Assembly: GCF_010365285.1 (NCBI RefSeq)
Contig: NZ_CP048286.1
Coordinates: 4,041,501-4,105,500, forward strand
DNA from: Paenibacillus rhizovicinus
GTDB lineage: Bacteria; Bacillota; Bacilli; Paenibacillales; Paenibacillaceae
Direction of reading: 5' to 3'
DNA length: 64,000 nt
The notes under the pieces: model-generated
Told to the model about the DNA's origin: nothing
What the model saw: the letters and a program-made list of their open reading frames with translations, nothing else
The model's database searches: none
Part shown: piece after piece, positions 34,480-43,384 of the stretch
Position numbering within the stretch: the stretch's first letter is position 1
Layout: the number at the start of each line of letters is the position of its first letter
Position numbers and translations under genes: made by a program

Positions 34480-35613
34480 ATGAGTCACGTCGTTCTCTAT
34501 ACAGCCGCATTCATAATTGCGTTATGTCTCGCGCTGGCACTCACCCCGTTGGTCATTAAACTGGCATACAAAATCGGGGCGATCGATAAGCCGAATCACC
34601 GAAAAGTTCATACGAAGATCATGCCGCGGCTTGGCGGTTTGGGTATATATGCTGCATTTATCGGCGCTTATTTCGCCATACAACCGTTTATTCCTGAAGG
34701 GCTCTTCCGCAGTTACGATAAGAACCTGGTCAACGCGCTGCTTGCAGGCGGAACCATCATCGTTCTCATCGGCGCACTGGACGACCGTTTCGAATTATCG
34801 GCTAAAGTAAAACTGCTAGGTCAAATCATCGCGGCTTGCGTAGTCGTCTTCGGTTTCGGGGTCAAGATCGACCTGCTGAACATTCCGTTCGGCGAGGCGA
34901 TGCAGCCCGTAGCGTCTTGGATCAGTATTCCGATCACGATCCTCTGGATCGTAGGCGTCACGAATGCGATTAACCTGATCGACGGCTTGGACGGTTTGGC
35001 CGCGGGCGTCTCGGGTATTGCGATCGGCACGATCCTGGTCATGGCGGCAGTCATGGGCTTCGCGCCTGTTATTCTGCTAAGCGCATTGCTGCTTGGCGGC
35101 GTTATCGGGTTCCTGGTCTATAACTTCCACCCGGCTAAGATTTTCATGGGGGATACCGGGTCGCTCTTCCTCGGCTTCGGTCTTGCGACGCTTTCGATGC
35201 TGGGCTTCAAACAAGTAACGATGGTTTCGTTCGTTACACCGCTGCTTATTATCGGCGTTCCGTTGTCGGATACGTTCTTCGCGATCGTTCGCCGCTGGAT
35301 CAACAAGAAACCGATCTTCGCGCCGGACAAAGGCCATCTGCATCACTGCCTTCGCGAGCTCGGCTTCAGCCACCGCAAGACGGTTTTGATTATTTACGCG
35401 ATTGCGGCATTCTTCGGAATTTGCGCGGTGCTGCAATCTACGATTGTGCAATCCGCCGCCGCCAATTGGATTACCTTCGGCGTCATCCTGGTTCTTGTCT
35501 TCTTCCTTCAGATCGGCGCAGAGCTGATCGGTATCGTCGACAAGTCCCGAAGACCGCTCCTCAGCTTCCTGCAGCGTTTGCTGCTGCGAACCGAGCAGTC
35601 GCGGTCGAAATAA
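34480..35613 (+). CDS. tagO: Undecaprenyl-phosphate GlcNAc-1-phosphate transferase (TagO/WecA)
   Basis: A 377-residue membrane enzyme that transfers GlcNAc-1-phosphate to undecaprenyl phosphate, starting teichoic-acid and other wall-polymer synthesis. About eleven helices. Conserved loops: KPNHRKVHTKIMPRLGGLGIY (about 34-54), the catalytic LIGALDDRFEL, the metal-site NAINLIDGLDGLAAGVS and FMGDTGSLFLGF, and the substrate loop KGHLHHCLRELG. AAGGGAG is 8 bp before ATG 34480. With csaB this gives the start and the modification step of SLH-ligand synthesis. Confidence 0.92.
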   Translation: MSHVVLYTAAFIIALCLALALTPLVIKLAYKIGAIDKPNHRKVHTKIMPRLGGLGIYAAFIGAYFAIQPFIPEGLFRSYDKNLVNALLAGGTIIVLIGALDDRFELSAKVKLLGQIIAACVVVFGFGVKIDLLNIPFGEAMQPVASWISIPITILWIVGVTNAINLIDGLDGLAAGVSGIAIGTILVMAAVMGFAPVILLSALLLGGVIGFLVYNFHPAKIFMGDTGSLFLGFGLATLSMLGFKQVTMVSFVTPLLIIGVPLSDTFFAIVRRWINKKPIFAPDKGHLHHCLRELGFSHRKTVLIIYAIAAFFGICAVLQSTIVQSAAANWITFGVILVLVFFLQIGAELIGIVDKSRRPLLSFLQRLLLRTEQSRSK

Positions 35614-35623
35614 ATAACGGTTG

Positions 35624-35664
35624 AAAAAAGCTTTGACCCTTCAAGTGGTCAAAGCTTTTTTTTT
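35624..35664 (+). terminator. Terminator of tagO
   Basis: AAAAAAGCTTTGACC (35624-35638) pairs perfectly with GGTCAAAGCTTTTTT (35647-35661), with T to 35664. The A-rich left arm means it could work in both directions. Confidence 0.95.
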
Positions 35665-35786
35665 ACAATTTTTGAAAAACCGATTCCGGTTCAATTCTTC
35701 GCGGAGCCTAAACTTTCTTCTAAATACGACCGATAACTACAATACAGAATTCAGCTGAAGCATTTACATTTTGGAGGAGGTTTACC

Positions 35787-38700
35787 GTGAGTAAGAAACT
35801 AGGCGCACTACTACTGATGCTCGCACTCGTATTACAGCTATTGCCGCCGCTAGGCGTGTCTATTGCAAATGCAGCACCGGCACCTGCAGGCAGCTTTGTC
35901 TTCCCGGACGAGAGTTACGATCCTGTATCCCCCCGCACGACTTCGGATGAGCGCGTAACATTGAACGGATCCGTTAACAATGTGAATGCATCCAGCATCA
36001 CGTACAGCGTGTTTCAAGTCATCGACACGAAGGGCGATGTTGATCCGACTAATGATCAAATCGGAAATTCGCGCGAGAATTTGACTAGCAATATCTATAT
36101 TAACGGCTTCAGCTTGCAGATTTACGGCCTTCAATTGTTCCCCGGACTCAACCGTATTACGTTCACGGGCATTCAAGGCGGCAGCCAGGTCTCGAGCTCG
36201 ATCTATATCAATTATCGGAACGGTCCGTTGTTTTACGACCTCAAAGCAAGCTTGGACGGGAATGTATTCCCGATTAGCGAACTAGGAACGACGGTCGTGG
36301 AATCGCAATATTCCCGCGGCAAGAGCTCGGCCGACATTAGCATTACGGGTAATGCGCCGAACGCCACCAAAGTAACGATCGACGTCAACAACAGCAGCCA
36401 CTCGTATGCGGTGAACAGCACGAACAACTATTCGTTTGCCGCTTCGCCGATCAATTTATTAAAAGGAAAGAATCTTGTCACGATTTCGATCTCCAACCAG
36501 AATCAAACCGTCAAAACAACGAGAGAGATCGCCTTCTATAATGGAGACGTTACCTTCTATGATGTTAACATTGATGACGGGGGCGTCAAGAACGCATTGG
36601 AGTACAGCCCCAAGTTTCTCACAACGACTCCGAATAATTCGAAGTTGACAGGTAAATTAATCGTTCCCAACAAACAGTATAATGACGTGAATAATGACGG
36701 TATCCTGGATCCCCATCCGGACCCGGCGAGTGGTGTGCTTCCTGTTAACTATGTATTGAAGGATGGCGATAACACCACAACGACAGGAGACAAATCCGGT
36801 TCGATTCAAGCTACGCTGGATACCACCACTCCTGTAACGGCAACGAGCAAGTTTTTCGTATATAATTTCACGATAGACGCGACTGCTGACTTGGGCAGCG
36901 TACTGAATTTCGGTAATTACAGCTTGGTCTTATCGGCTGTCAACGAAGAGAAGAAGTACTTGAACAACAATCAAAGTGTCGTTGATTCCAGCCCGACTTA
37001 TGCGTTTTCAATCTTGAACGCAGCCGCCCCTTACGTCTATCAGTTCAATTACCTGCCGGGATATAAAGAGGACAGAGCTTATGATGGCATCGAAGGCGTA
37101 GGCTTGGATGGCAAGAATATATATAATTTGCCGCTTGCGGTCGAGGTTCTGGTCGGAAATGCATCAGCGACTCCTGCCACCATCTTGAGTGCAACAAGCG
37201 GCAGCGGAATTACAACGACTTCAGGCATCACGCAAGGAGCATTGGCTGCCCCGGATACGGTGACGAAAGTTGTTAACGGCGTACCGACATCGTTTACTCG
37301 GTACTTGATCAAAGTCAGCGGACTGCCTTATGAAGGATCACAGACGCTTAACGTTTCGCTTGATAATACGAATGTTGCGGCATCGGCCAAGATTACGCTG
37401 CTCTTCGGTCCGTATGTGACCTTTGACCAAGTATTCGATAATATGAAAATCGATGACGATACGACAGATCCTAACCGGCAAACCAACCTCGTAGAGGGAA
37501 AATTGGATTCATTCGCTGGTGAACTTCTGAATATCTCCAATCCAGATGATATTCATTATGTGGCAAACACGACTACTCACGTTCCACAAACTATCTACTT
37601 CTATATCAACAATACCCTGGTACCATTAACGCAGGATGGAGCTGTAACGCGTTTTACTGCCGATCCTGCAAAAGTGTTGGATGCGCTCGTAACGGGCGAG
37701 AACTCGATTCGCTACGTTTACCAAGGCACGAAGAGCTCCTATGAGAAAACAATTAAAGTGTACCTGGTACCGACAAATTTGCCGGAAATTCCGGCAAAGG
37801 ATACGCTTGGCGTCTTCCCGTATGACGTGAATAGCGATCCGATTCCGAATGACATGGACTTTACGTTGTCGGGCAGCATCTATACGACAAAGAAGTCGCA
37901 AATGAAGGTTTACGGAACTTTCGACTTTATTGATTTAGGTACGACAGAAACGGCCGTCGCTACTGCGATTGGCGCTTTGACAGCGGGAAAATACATTCTA
38001 AAAGTCGATAGCACGAATTTCACTTCGCCTATCACTTGGGACTTACAACAAAATGAGCTGCAGCTCTATAACAGCAACACAAAGACTGTTTATACGAGTA
38101 TCAATACTAATAATCCGGCCTCGGGCATAACAGTCAGTTATGATTTGTATACGCAATCGTTCTCGTTCATTCTGGATACGCAGCAGTTGAATCCAGATGG
38201 CAGCTCCAGCGTGTATAACTTCTTTGTCTACAACAGCGGACTTGCCGGCCCGAGATCCAGCTACCGTCTGGAAGTCGATCCAATCGCGCTTCCGTATGAC
38301 CTGGTTCGCCCGTTGCTGCCGACCAAAGCGATCGTGAATCAAAACTTCGTAGAGGTAGTCATTAAGGCTCCTAGCGCCGAAACGGTCGTAGTCAACAAAG
38401 TCAACGCGGAGAAAATCAAGTATGATGCGGATAACGACGGTACCTTCGATTACGATGCTTATCATGCTGTCGTTGAAGGACTTAAGCCTGGGGTAAACAA
38501 AATTACGTTTACGATTTCCAACGCAAATGACAAAACAACTGATTTCTTCAATATTACGTACGCTCCGACGAACATTCCTGGTGCGCAATATCTACAAGCG
38601 ATGGGCAGCACCAATAAAGTGTTCGACGGTTCGTTAACCCTGACGTTCCCGAAAGGAACCTCATTGGTTCGGAAAGATTACAACACTCCGGATAAATACA

Positions 38701-39848
38701 AGAATCAGGTGTTTACGGGACATAAACTGTTGTTTGCAATTGCAAACTCCGAAGACGGCGTCGTAGACCGGCATGATTTCGAAACCTTGCCGCAGAACTT
38801 TGATGCCTTGTTGGATAGCTTTGGTACGAGCTTCAGAATCAAATTCCCGAACCGCTTCACCAAAGCGAGCCCGGTCTTCTGGGTCGATGCCGGCCTGGCT
38901 GATGATTTGAAGACGGCCAACTATGATCCGCTGACATATGGCGTGGATCCATACCAGTTCCCGAACGCCAAAGGCAGCTACGGAACGGATGTTCCAACGT
39001 ATGATCTGCGGCCGGATGACAGACTTCTGACGACATCTAAACAAGGGTCGCTTACCTTGTCATTCGATCCAAGCATGCGAGACACGGTCGGTACGATCGT
39101 TACCGTATTCCGCTATGACGTGAAGAACAAGTATTGGGAGAATATCGGCGGCGTCGTCGACACGAAGAAGAATACGATCACGGTTCCGTTCAGCGATTTC
39201 GGTTACTATGTTGCCGGATCGATGTTGTACTCTTTCACGGATGTAACTAGCCACCCGTACGCGCGTAACTATATGGAGGCCATGTACTCCAAGGGCATCA
39301 TGAATGCGGCAGGGCTGGATGAGTTCGGTGCCGATATGTACGTATCGCGCGGCGAATTTGCCCGCATGCTGATCAAGGCTCTGGACGTTCCGTTGAACTA
39401 TGAGCTTAGCAAACTGCATTTTGACGATGTGCCGGGAATCGTGAATGCAGACGCACTATGGGATTTCCGTTATATCGAAACCGCGGCCCGTGAAGGGATT
39501 ATCAGGGGCACGCAGCCAAGGACGTTCGAACCAACGAACAATCTTTCCCGCGAAGAGGCTGCCGTCATTCTGTCCAGAGCGCTGGATACGAAACTGGATA
39601 CGGATGCGAACAAAATCAATGCGAATCTGCAGAAGCAGTTCAAAGATTATGCTCAAATTACCTACTACGCGCGTGCAGCCGTTACTGCTATTGCCAAGAA
39701 GGGCTATATTCAGGGTTCGCCGGTAGATCCGAAGGATCCGAAGAAGGGCTTTACGTTCGAGCCGCAATCCAGCTTGCTCCGGTCTGATGCAGCGATCATC
39801 GTCGGTAAAGTTCTTGCCGATCTGAAGCGTCTGCCTAAACTGAACTAA
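35787..39848 (+). CDS. Large secreted surface protein with C-terminal SLH domains
   Basis: 1353 residues. Signal peptide at 1-30 (LGALLLMLALVLQLLPPLGVSIANA). Residues about 35-1130 are beta-rich, Asn/Thr/Ser/Asp-rich Ig-like or cadherin-like modules without an enzyme signature. Three SLH domains follow from about residue 1150: FTDVTSHPYARNYMEAMYSKG, FDDVPGIVNADALWDFRYIETA and FKDYAQITYYARAAVTAIAKKG. A calcium-like DVNNDGILDP motif near residue 307 and DADNDGTFDYD near 872 suggest metal-stabilised loops. The GTG at 35787 has GGAGGAGG 6 bp upstream. It lies next to csaB/tagO and directly before the S-layer gene, so it is likely a secondary S-layer or adhesion protein. Confidence 0.85.
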   Translation: MSKKLGALLLMLALVLQLLPPLGVSIANAAPAPAGSFVFPDESYDPVSPRTTSDERVTLNGSVNNVNASSITYSVFQVIDTKGDVDPTNDQIGNSRENLTSNIYINGFSLQIYGLQLFPGLNRITFTGIQGGSQVSSSIYINYRNGPLFYDLKASLDGNVFPISELGTTVVESQYSRGKSSADISITGNAPNATKVTIDVNNSSHSYAVNSTNNYSFAASPINLLKGKNLVTISISNQNQTVKTTREIAFYNGDVTFYDVNIDDGGVKNALEYSPKFLTTTPNNSKLTGKLIVPNKQYNDVNNDGILDPHPDPASGVLPVNYVLKDGDNTTTTGDKSGSIQATLDTTTPVTATSKFFVYNFTIDATADLGSVLNFGNYSLVLSAVNEEKKYLNNNQSVVDSSPTYAFSILNAAAPYVYQFNYLPGYKEDRAYDGIEGVGLDGKNIYNLPLAVEVLVGNASATPATILSATSGSGITTTSGITQGALAAPDTVTKVVNGVPTSFTRYLIKVSGLPYEGSQTLNVSLDNTNVAASAKITLLFGPYVTFDQVFDNMKIDDDTTDPNRQTNLVEGKLDSFAGELLNISNPDDIHYVANTTTHVPQTIYFYINNTLVPLTQDGAVTRFTADPAKVLDALVTGENSIRYVYQGTKSSYEKTIKVYLVPTNLPEIPAKDTLGVFPYDVNSDPIPNDMDFTLSGSIYTTKKSQMKVYGTFDFIDLGTTETAVATAIGALTAGKYILKVDSTNFTSPITWDLQQNELQLYNSNTKTVYTSINTNNPASGITVSYDLYTQSFSFILDTQQLNPDGSSSVYNFFVYNSGLAGPRSSYRLEVDPIALPYDLVRPLLPTKAIVNQNFVEVVIKAPSAETVVVNKVNAEKIKYDADNDGTFDYDAYHAVVEGLKPGVNKITFTISNANDKTTDFFNITYAPTNIPGAQYLQAMGSTNKVFDGSLTLTFPKGTSLVRKDYNTPDKYKNQVFTGHKLLFAIANSEDGVVDRHDFETLPQNFDALLDSFGTSFRIKFPNRFTKASPVFWVDAGLADDLKTANYDPLTYGVDPYQFPNAKGSYGTDVPTYDLRPDDRLLTTSKQGSLTLSFDPSMRDTVGTIVTVFRYDVKNKYWENIGGVVDTKKNTITVPFSDFGYYVAGSMLYSFTDVTSHPYARNYMEAMYSKGIMNAAGLDEFGADMYVSRGEFARMLIKALDVPLNYELSKLHFDDVPGIVNADALWDFRYIETAAREGIIRGTQPRTFEPTNNLSREEAAVILSRALDTKLDTDANKINANLQKQFKDYAQITYYARAAVTAIAKKGYIQGSPVDPKDPKKGFTFEPQSSLLRSDAAIIVGKVLADLKRLPKLN

Positions 39849-39862
39849 ATTGGATGACATAG

Positions 39863-39889
39863 GACTGCCTGGGGGAATCCCGGGCAGTC
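39863..39889 (+). terminator. Terminator after the large SLH gene
   Basis: GACTGCC (39863-39869) pairs with GGCAGTC (39883-39889), with further GGG/CCC pairing inside; the T-run (TGCTTGTTCTT) is weak. Confidence 0.6.
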
Positions 39890-39953
39890 TGCTTGTTCTT
39901 GCATTAGCTACTAACCATTGCTAGAGTTCTCTTTACATGGGAAATGTTATCTA

Positions 39954-39983
39954 TCGACGGAAATAGGACAAACGTCATATAAT
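39954..39983 (+). promoter_or_regulatory. Upstream promoter in the S-layer leader
   Basis: TCGACG (39954-39959), an 18-bp spacer, then a perfect TATAAT (39978-39983). It would give a leader of about 440 nt before the S-layer start. Confidence 0.5.
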
Positions 39984-40182
39984 GAGAAACGTGGTAGACA
40001 ATCTGTCCTGATACATATGACTCATCGACAAATTCGAAAGAAGCATGTCGTGAAAAGTTTTTAAAAGTTTTTTAATCGACAGCGCAACTTTTTCGAAACC
40101 GGTGCGTTTAATTACATGACGATGGCAGTTAGAAACCTGTAGCTACGGGTAATAGAGCTTGGTATGATTTGTGAAATTGCTC

Positions 40183-40211
40183 TTTACGCTAGTAGGTGCC
40201 CATTGTATAAT
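40183..40211 (+). promoter_or_regulatory. Proximal promoter of the S-layer gene
   Basis: TTTACG (40183-40188), a 17-bp spacer, then a perfect TATAAT (40206-40211). The leader would be about 215 nt. Long leaders and stacked promoters are usual for S-layer genes. The 500-bp gap 39849-40355 shows no other gene. Confidence 0.6.
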
Positions 40212-40336
40212 GTTAAAGTGGCGTTTAGACCCTACCATTTTTTTCTTGTCTATTTTTGTTTACAAGATTCTGCGACAAGTTCCTACAAGGAGTCACTTTT
40301 TGCAGACATTATTATACGAATCATGCTCAACTCGTG

Positions 40337-40358
40337 AAAGGGGGTGAATCGGCCAATG
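40337..40358 (+). promoter_or_regulatory. Strong upstream ribosome site with in-frame ATG in the S-layer leader
   Basis: AAAGGGGGTGA (40337-40347) is near-perfectly complementary to the 16S 3' end and lies 8 bp before ATG 40356. That ATG is in frame with, and 26 codons upstream of, the signal-peptide ATG at 40434, which has its own GGAGG (40416-40420). Translation may begin at either site. Confidence 0.6.
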
Positions 40359-40433
40359 AGACAAACGAGCAAACAATATTCTAAACAAAACTCTCAAGAA
40401 CCGAAGGTATTTAGAGGAGGAGAAAAAAAGGTT

Positions 40434-43214
40434 ATGAAAAAAAGTTTATCTCTAGTAGTAGCAGCAGCAATGACGCTGACTACGGCATCGGTAGCATTCG
40501 CTGACGCAGCAGCTCCAACAGCAACGGACCTTACTTCGCAACAAAAGTTTGACGCTCTTAAAGAGCTTGGTATTTTCAGCGGCTACCCAGGTGGCGATGC
40601 TGGTCTTGACAAAGAAATGACTCGCGCTGAGTTCGCGAAAGTACTTACGAAACTCTCCCAATTGGAAGAGAACGCAGCTGCAGCAAAAGTTTACACGGAC
40701 GTTCCTGCTACTCACTGGGCAGTTGGATTCGTTGGCGCTGTAACTGAAGCGAAAATCATGAACGGCATGGGCAACAACAAGTTCGTTCCATCCGGTAAAG
40801 TATCGATCGAGCAAATCGCTAAAGTAGCTGACTTGGTTGCTGGTGTAGAACCAATCGCTGACGCAGAAGTTGCTGGTACAGTATCCGGTTGGGCTAAAGG
40901 TTATGTTGCAGCAGCAATCAAAGCCGGCCTTCTTCCTGAGCTTCCTTCCTACCAAACAAACGCAACTCGCGACCTGTTGGTAAACGTTACTTATGACCTC
41001 GCTGAAGGCGCAGCAGAAGCAACTGTAGCTTCCACTAAAGTTGTTGACGCTACTCACATCGAAGTAACATTCTCCGATGCTGGCGTTGTTAAGAAAGAAC
41101 TGACAACTGCACTGGTTGCAGGCGTAGCTACTAAAGTATCCGTAGACTACAACGGCAAATCCTACGAAGTTGAAGTTACACTGCCAGCTTTGAAAGCGAC
41201 TGAAGCAGCACAAACAGGCGCTAAAAAAGTAACAGTTAAGTTCAACCAAGCAGTATCCGCTGCTGACCAAAAAGCTCTGACTTACGAGCTGAAATCCGGC
41301 CTTACTACATTCCCTGTAACAGCAACGTTCGCGGCTGACGGTCAATCCGCAGTTCTGGCGGCAGCTTACCTGCCAGCTGGTGACTATGCACTGACAGTTA
41401 AAGGCAGCGACGCTATCAACCTGAAAGTTGAAGCTGAAGGTCCTAAGAAAATCGACATCGGCGCAACTTCGATCCAAAACGCAGCTAACCAAGATCTGGG
41501 CGTGAAAGTCTACAACCAATTCGGTGAAGAGTACACTTCGTCGCCGCAAATCACGGCTGTTGACATCACGAGCGGCTTCTCCGCTGCAAGCAACACGAAC
41601 ACTATCGATCTGAGCGACAGCACGAAGTTCAAGATCGGCGATAGCTTTGCTGTCACGGCTGTATTGCCATCGGCTGGTCTGTCTGCTAACAAAGTTCTGA
41701 AAATCACGAACGGCAGCGCAGCTACAGTTATTACTTTGGGTCAAGTACAACCGCAAACTGGCGATTCGCGCATCGTCGTTAAAGACGGATACGTATTGCC
41801 ACTGTCCATGGTAGATGCGGATGGCAAAGCGGTTAAACTGCCAATCAACACTACAATTGACCTTTCCGCTAACACGAAGTCCGCAGCTGGTCTGGTATTC
41901 TACTCCAGCGACGCAGCTATCGTTAAAGAATTGAAAGTTGATTCGAACGGCGTAGTTAAGTTCAACGCGCTGAAGTCCGGTACAGTATACCTGACAGTAA
42001 CTAACCCTGCTACAGGTGCAAATGCTGCGATTTCCGTAGTTGTTAACGCTAGCGCAGCGATCAGCACGTTCCAACTGGGCAACTCCGGCTCGTTGATCGT
42101 TCAAAACGAGAAAGTTGTTCTTCCTTTCACAGCGGTTGACCAATTCGGCGCTCCGATCGCGGCTAAAGACGCGAACATCACTGCTGACAAAGTAACTTTC
42201 AACGCATTCGGCGTACCAGTAGTTCCTACTAAAAACGCTAAAGGCGAATTGGAATTCACTTTCACACAAACAGGTTCGACTACAATCTACGTATACGTTA
42301 ACGGCGTACTTCAAGCTAACCCAGTTAGCATCTCCGTACAACCGGCTAAATGGTATACGGCAGTGGACAGCATCCACGACGTTGCAACGACGTATGAAGT
42401 TGGCGCATCCAACGATTTCGATGCTACTAAAATCAAGATCCAAGACAACTATGGTCGCGTATCTGATATCACTGGCGGTGTAACGGTTACTTCCAGCGAC
42501 AACGGCATCGTATCCGTAGCTAACGGCAAGTTGACTGGCGTAGCAGCTGGTACTGCTACAATCACTGTTAAATCCAACATTGCTGGCAATGTGGATAAAG
42601 ACGGTAAAGCAGTAGCAATTGCTGACTACACGTTCGATGTAACTGTCGTTAAATCCAGCGACATCAAATCCTACGCAATCGACACGATCGCCACGCTCTA
42701 TGGCAACTCTGACGCTGCTAAAGTAGTTGGTCATGAGAAAGCCGTAACGCTTGTTGGTAAAACAGCTGGCGGCACGACTGTAGCACTGGTTAACAACGTT
42801 CCTACATTCGTAGTGAGCTCGGATGTTAACGTTCTGACTGTAGCAGGAAACGGTACTTCTGTTGCCGGCGTTAAAGCTGGTAAAGCAACGGTATCCGCAT
42901 ACTACAACGGCTCGAAAGTGTCCGATCAAGAAGTAACGGTATCCGAAGAAGCTCCAGTTGCTAAAACTGTTGAGTTCGACAAAGACGAGTACACAACGGT
43001 TAATGACGTTGTAACGCCTGTTGTAACTGTAAAAGACCAATACGGTATCGTAATCGCGAATCCAAACGGTCTGATTCTCTTCACAGACAACATCGCTACG
43101 TATGATGCAGCTACTAAAGAAATCACAGCTACTACAGCGAGCGCAAGCACAACAATCACGTACATCACTTCCAATGGCGTACAAGACACTGCAGTGCTTG
43201 TAACAAATGCTTAA
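40434..43214 (+). CDS. Probable major S-layer protein (N-terminal SLH, Ig-like repeats)
   Basis: 926 residues from ATG 40434. The signal peptide MKKSLSLVVAAAMTLTTASVAFA is followed by SLH domains at about 28-75 (LKELGIFSGYPGG...MTRAEFAKVL), 83-137 (YTDVPATHWAVGFVGAVTEA) and a weaker third to about 190. The rest is beta-rich Ig-like material with a clear Big2 module near 690-750 (ITGGVTVTSSDNGIVSVANG). Unlike its neighbours, the gene uses gct/gca/gta/aaa/aac codons heavily, the bias of very highly expressed genes. With the long multi-promoter leader and perfect terminator, this points to the main crystalline surface-layer subunit. ATG 40356, with a very strong ribosome site, is the alternative start (952 residues). 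High expression is inferred from codon bias, not measured. Confidence 0.88.
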   Translation: MKKSLSLVVAAAMTLTTASVAFADAAAPTATDLTSQQKFDALKELGIFSGYPGGDAGLDKEMTRAEFAKVLTKLSQLEENAAAAKVYTDVPATHWAVGFVGAVTEAKIMNGMGNNKFVPSGKVSIEQIAKVADLVAGVEPIADAEVAGTVSGWAKGYVAAAIKAGLLPELPSYQTNATRDLLVNVTYDLAEGAAEATVASTKVVDATHIEVTFSDAGVVKKELTTALVAGVATKVSVDYNGKSYEVEVTLPALKATEAAQTGAKKVTVKFNQAVSAADQKALTYELKSGLTTFPVTATFAADGQSAVLAAAYLPAGDYALTVKGSDAINLKVEAEGPKKIDIGATSIQNAANQDLGVKVYNQFGEEYTSSPQITAVDITSGFSAASNTNTIDLSDSTKFKIGDSFAVTAVLPSAGLSANKVLKITNGSAATVITLGQVQPQTGDSRIVVKDGYVLPLSMVDADGKAVKLPINTTIDLSANTKSAAGLVFYSSDAAIVKELKVDSNGVVKFNALKSGTVYLTVTNPATGANAAISVVVNASAAISTFQLGNSGSLIVQNEKVVLPFTAVDQFGAPIAAKDANITADKVTFNAFGVPVVPTKNAKGELEFTFTQTGSTTIYVYVNGVLQANPVSISVQPAKWYTAVDSIHDVATTYEVGASNDFDATKIKIQDNYGRVSDITGGVTVTSSDNGIVSVANGKLTGVAAGTATITVKSNIAGNVDKDGKAVAIADYTFDVTVVKSSDIKSYAIDTIATLYGNSDAAKVVGHEKAVTLVGKTAGGTTVALVNNVPTFVVSSDVNVLTVAGNGTSVAGVKAGKATVSAYYNGSKVSDQEVTVSEEAPVAKTVEFDKDEYTTVNDVVTPVVTVKDQYGIVIANPNGLILFTDNIATYDAATKEITATTASASTTITYITSNGVQDTAVLVTNA

Positions 43215-43231
43215 TCATTAACTCATCACGA

Positions 43232-43265
43232 AAAGCAGACGAGGATTTCCTCGTCTGCTTTTTTT
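43232..43265 (+). terminator. Terminator of the S-layer gene
   Basis: AAAGCAGACGAGG (43232-43244) pairs perfectly with CCTCGTCTGCTTT (43249-43261) over a four-base loop, then T to 43265. Confidence 0.96.
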
Positions 43266-43384
43266 ATGCTATGCAAATAGATTCATATCCCCTTCATCTC
43301 AGAGCGCTATACTCAAAAAAGAAGAATGGCATGAAACTAATTCAATCATTCAAGCGTCTATTAGAGTATTAGATATCTGGAGGG

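Noticed and set aside
35709-35736. Sigma-D-like TAAA-16-ACCGATAA before the 1353-residue SLH gene
   Set aside because: Two mismatches in the -10 and a long spacer; an SLH gene is not an expected sigma-D target. Kept only as a remote possibility.
40452-43184. A 910-codon minus-strand open frame opposite the S-layer gene
   Set aside because: It arises from the strong codon bias of the S-layer gene; the translation is Cys/Tyr/Arg-rich and lacks any domain.
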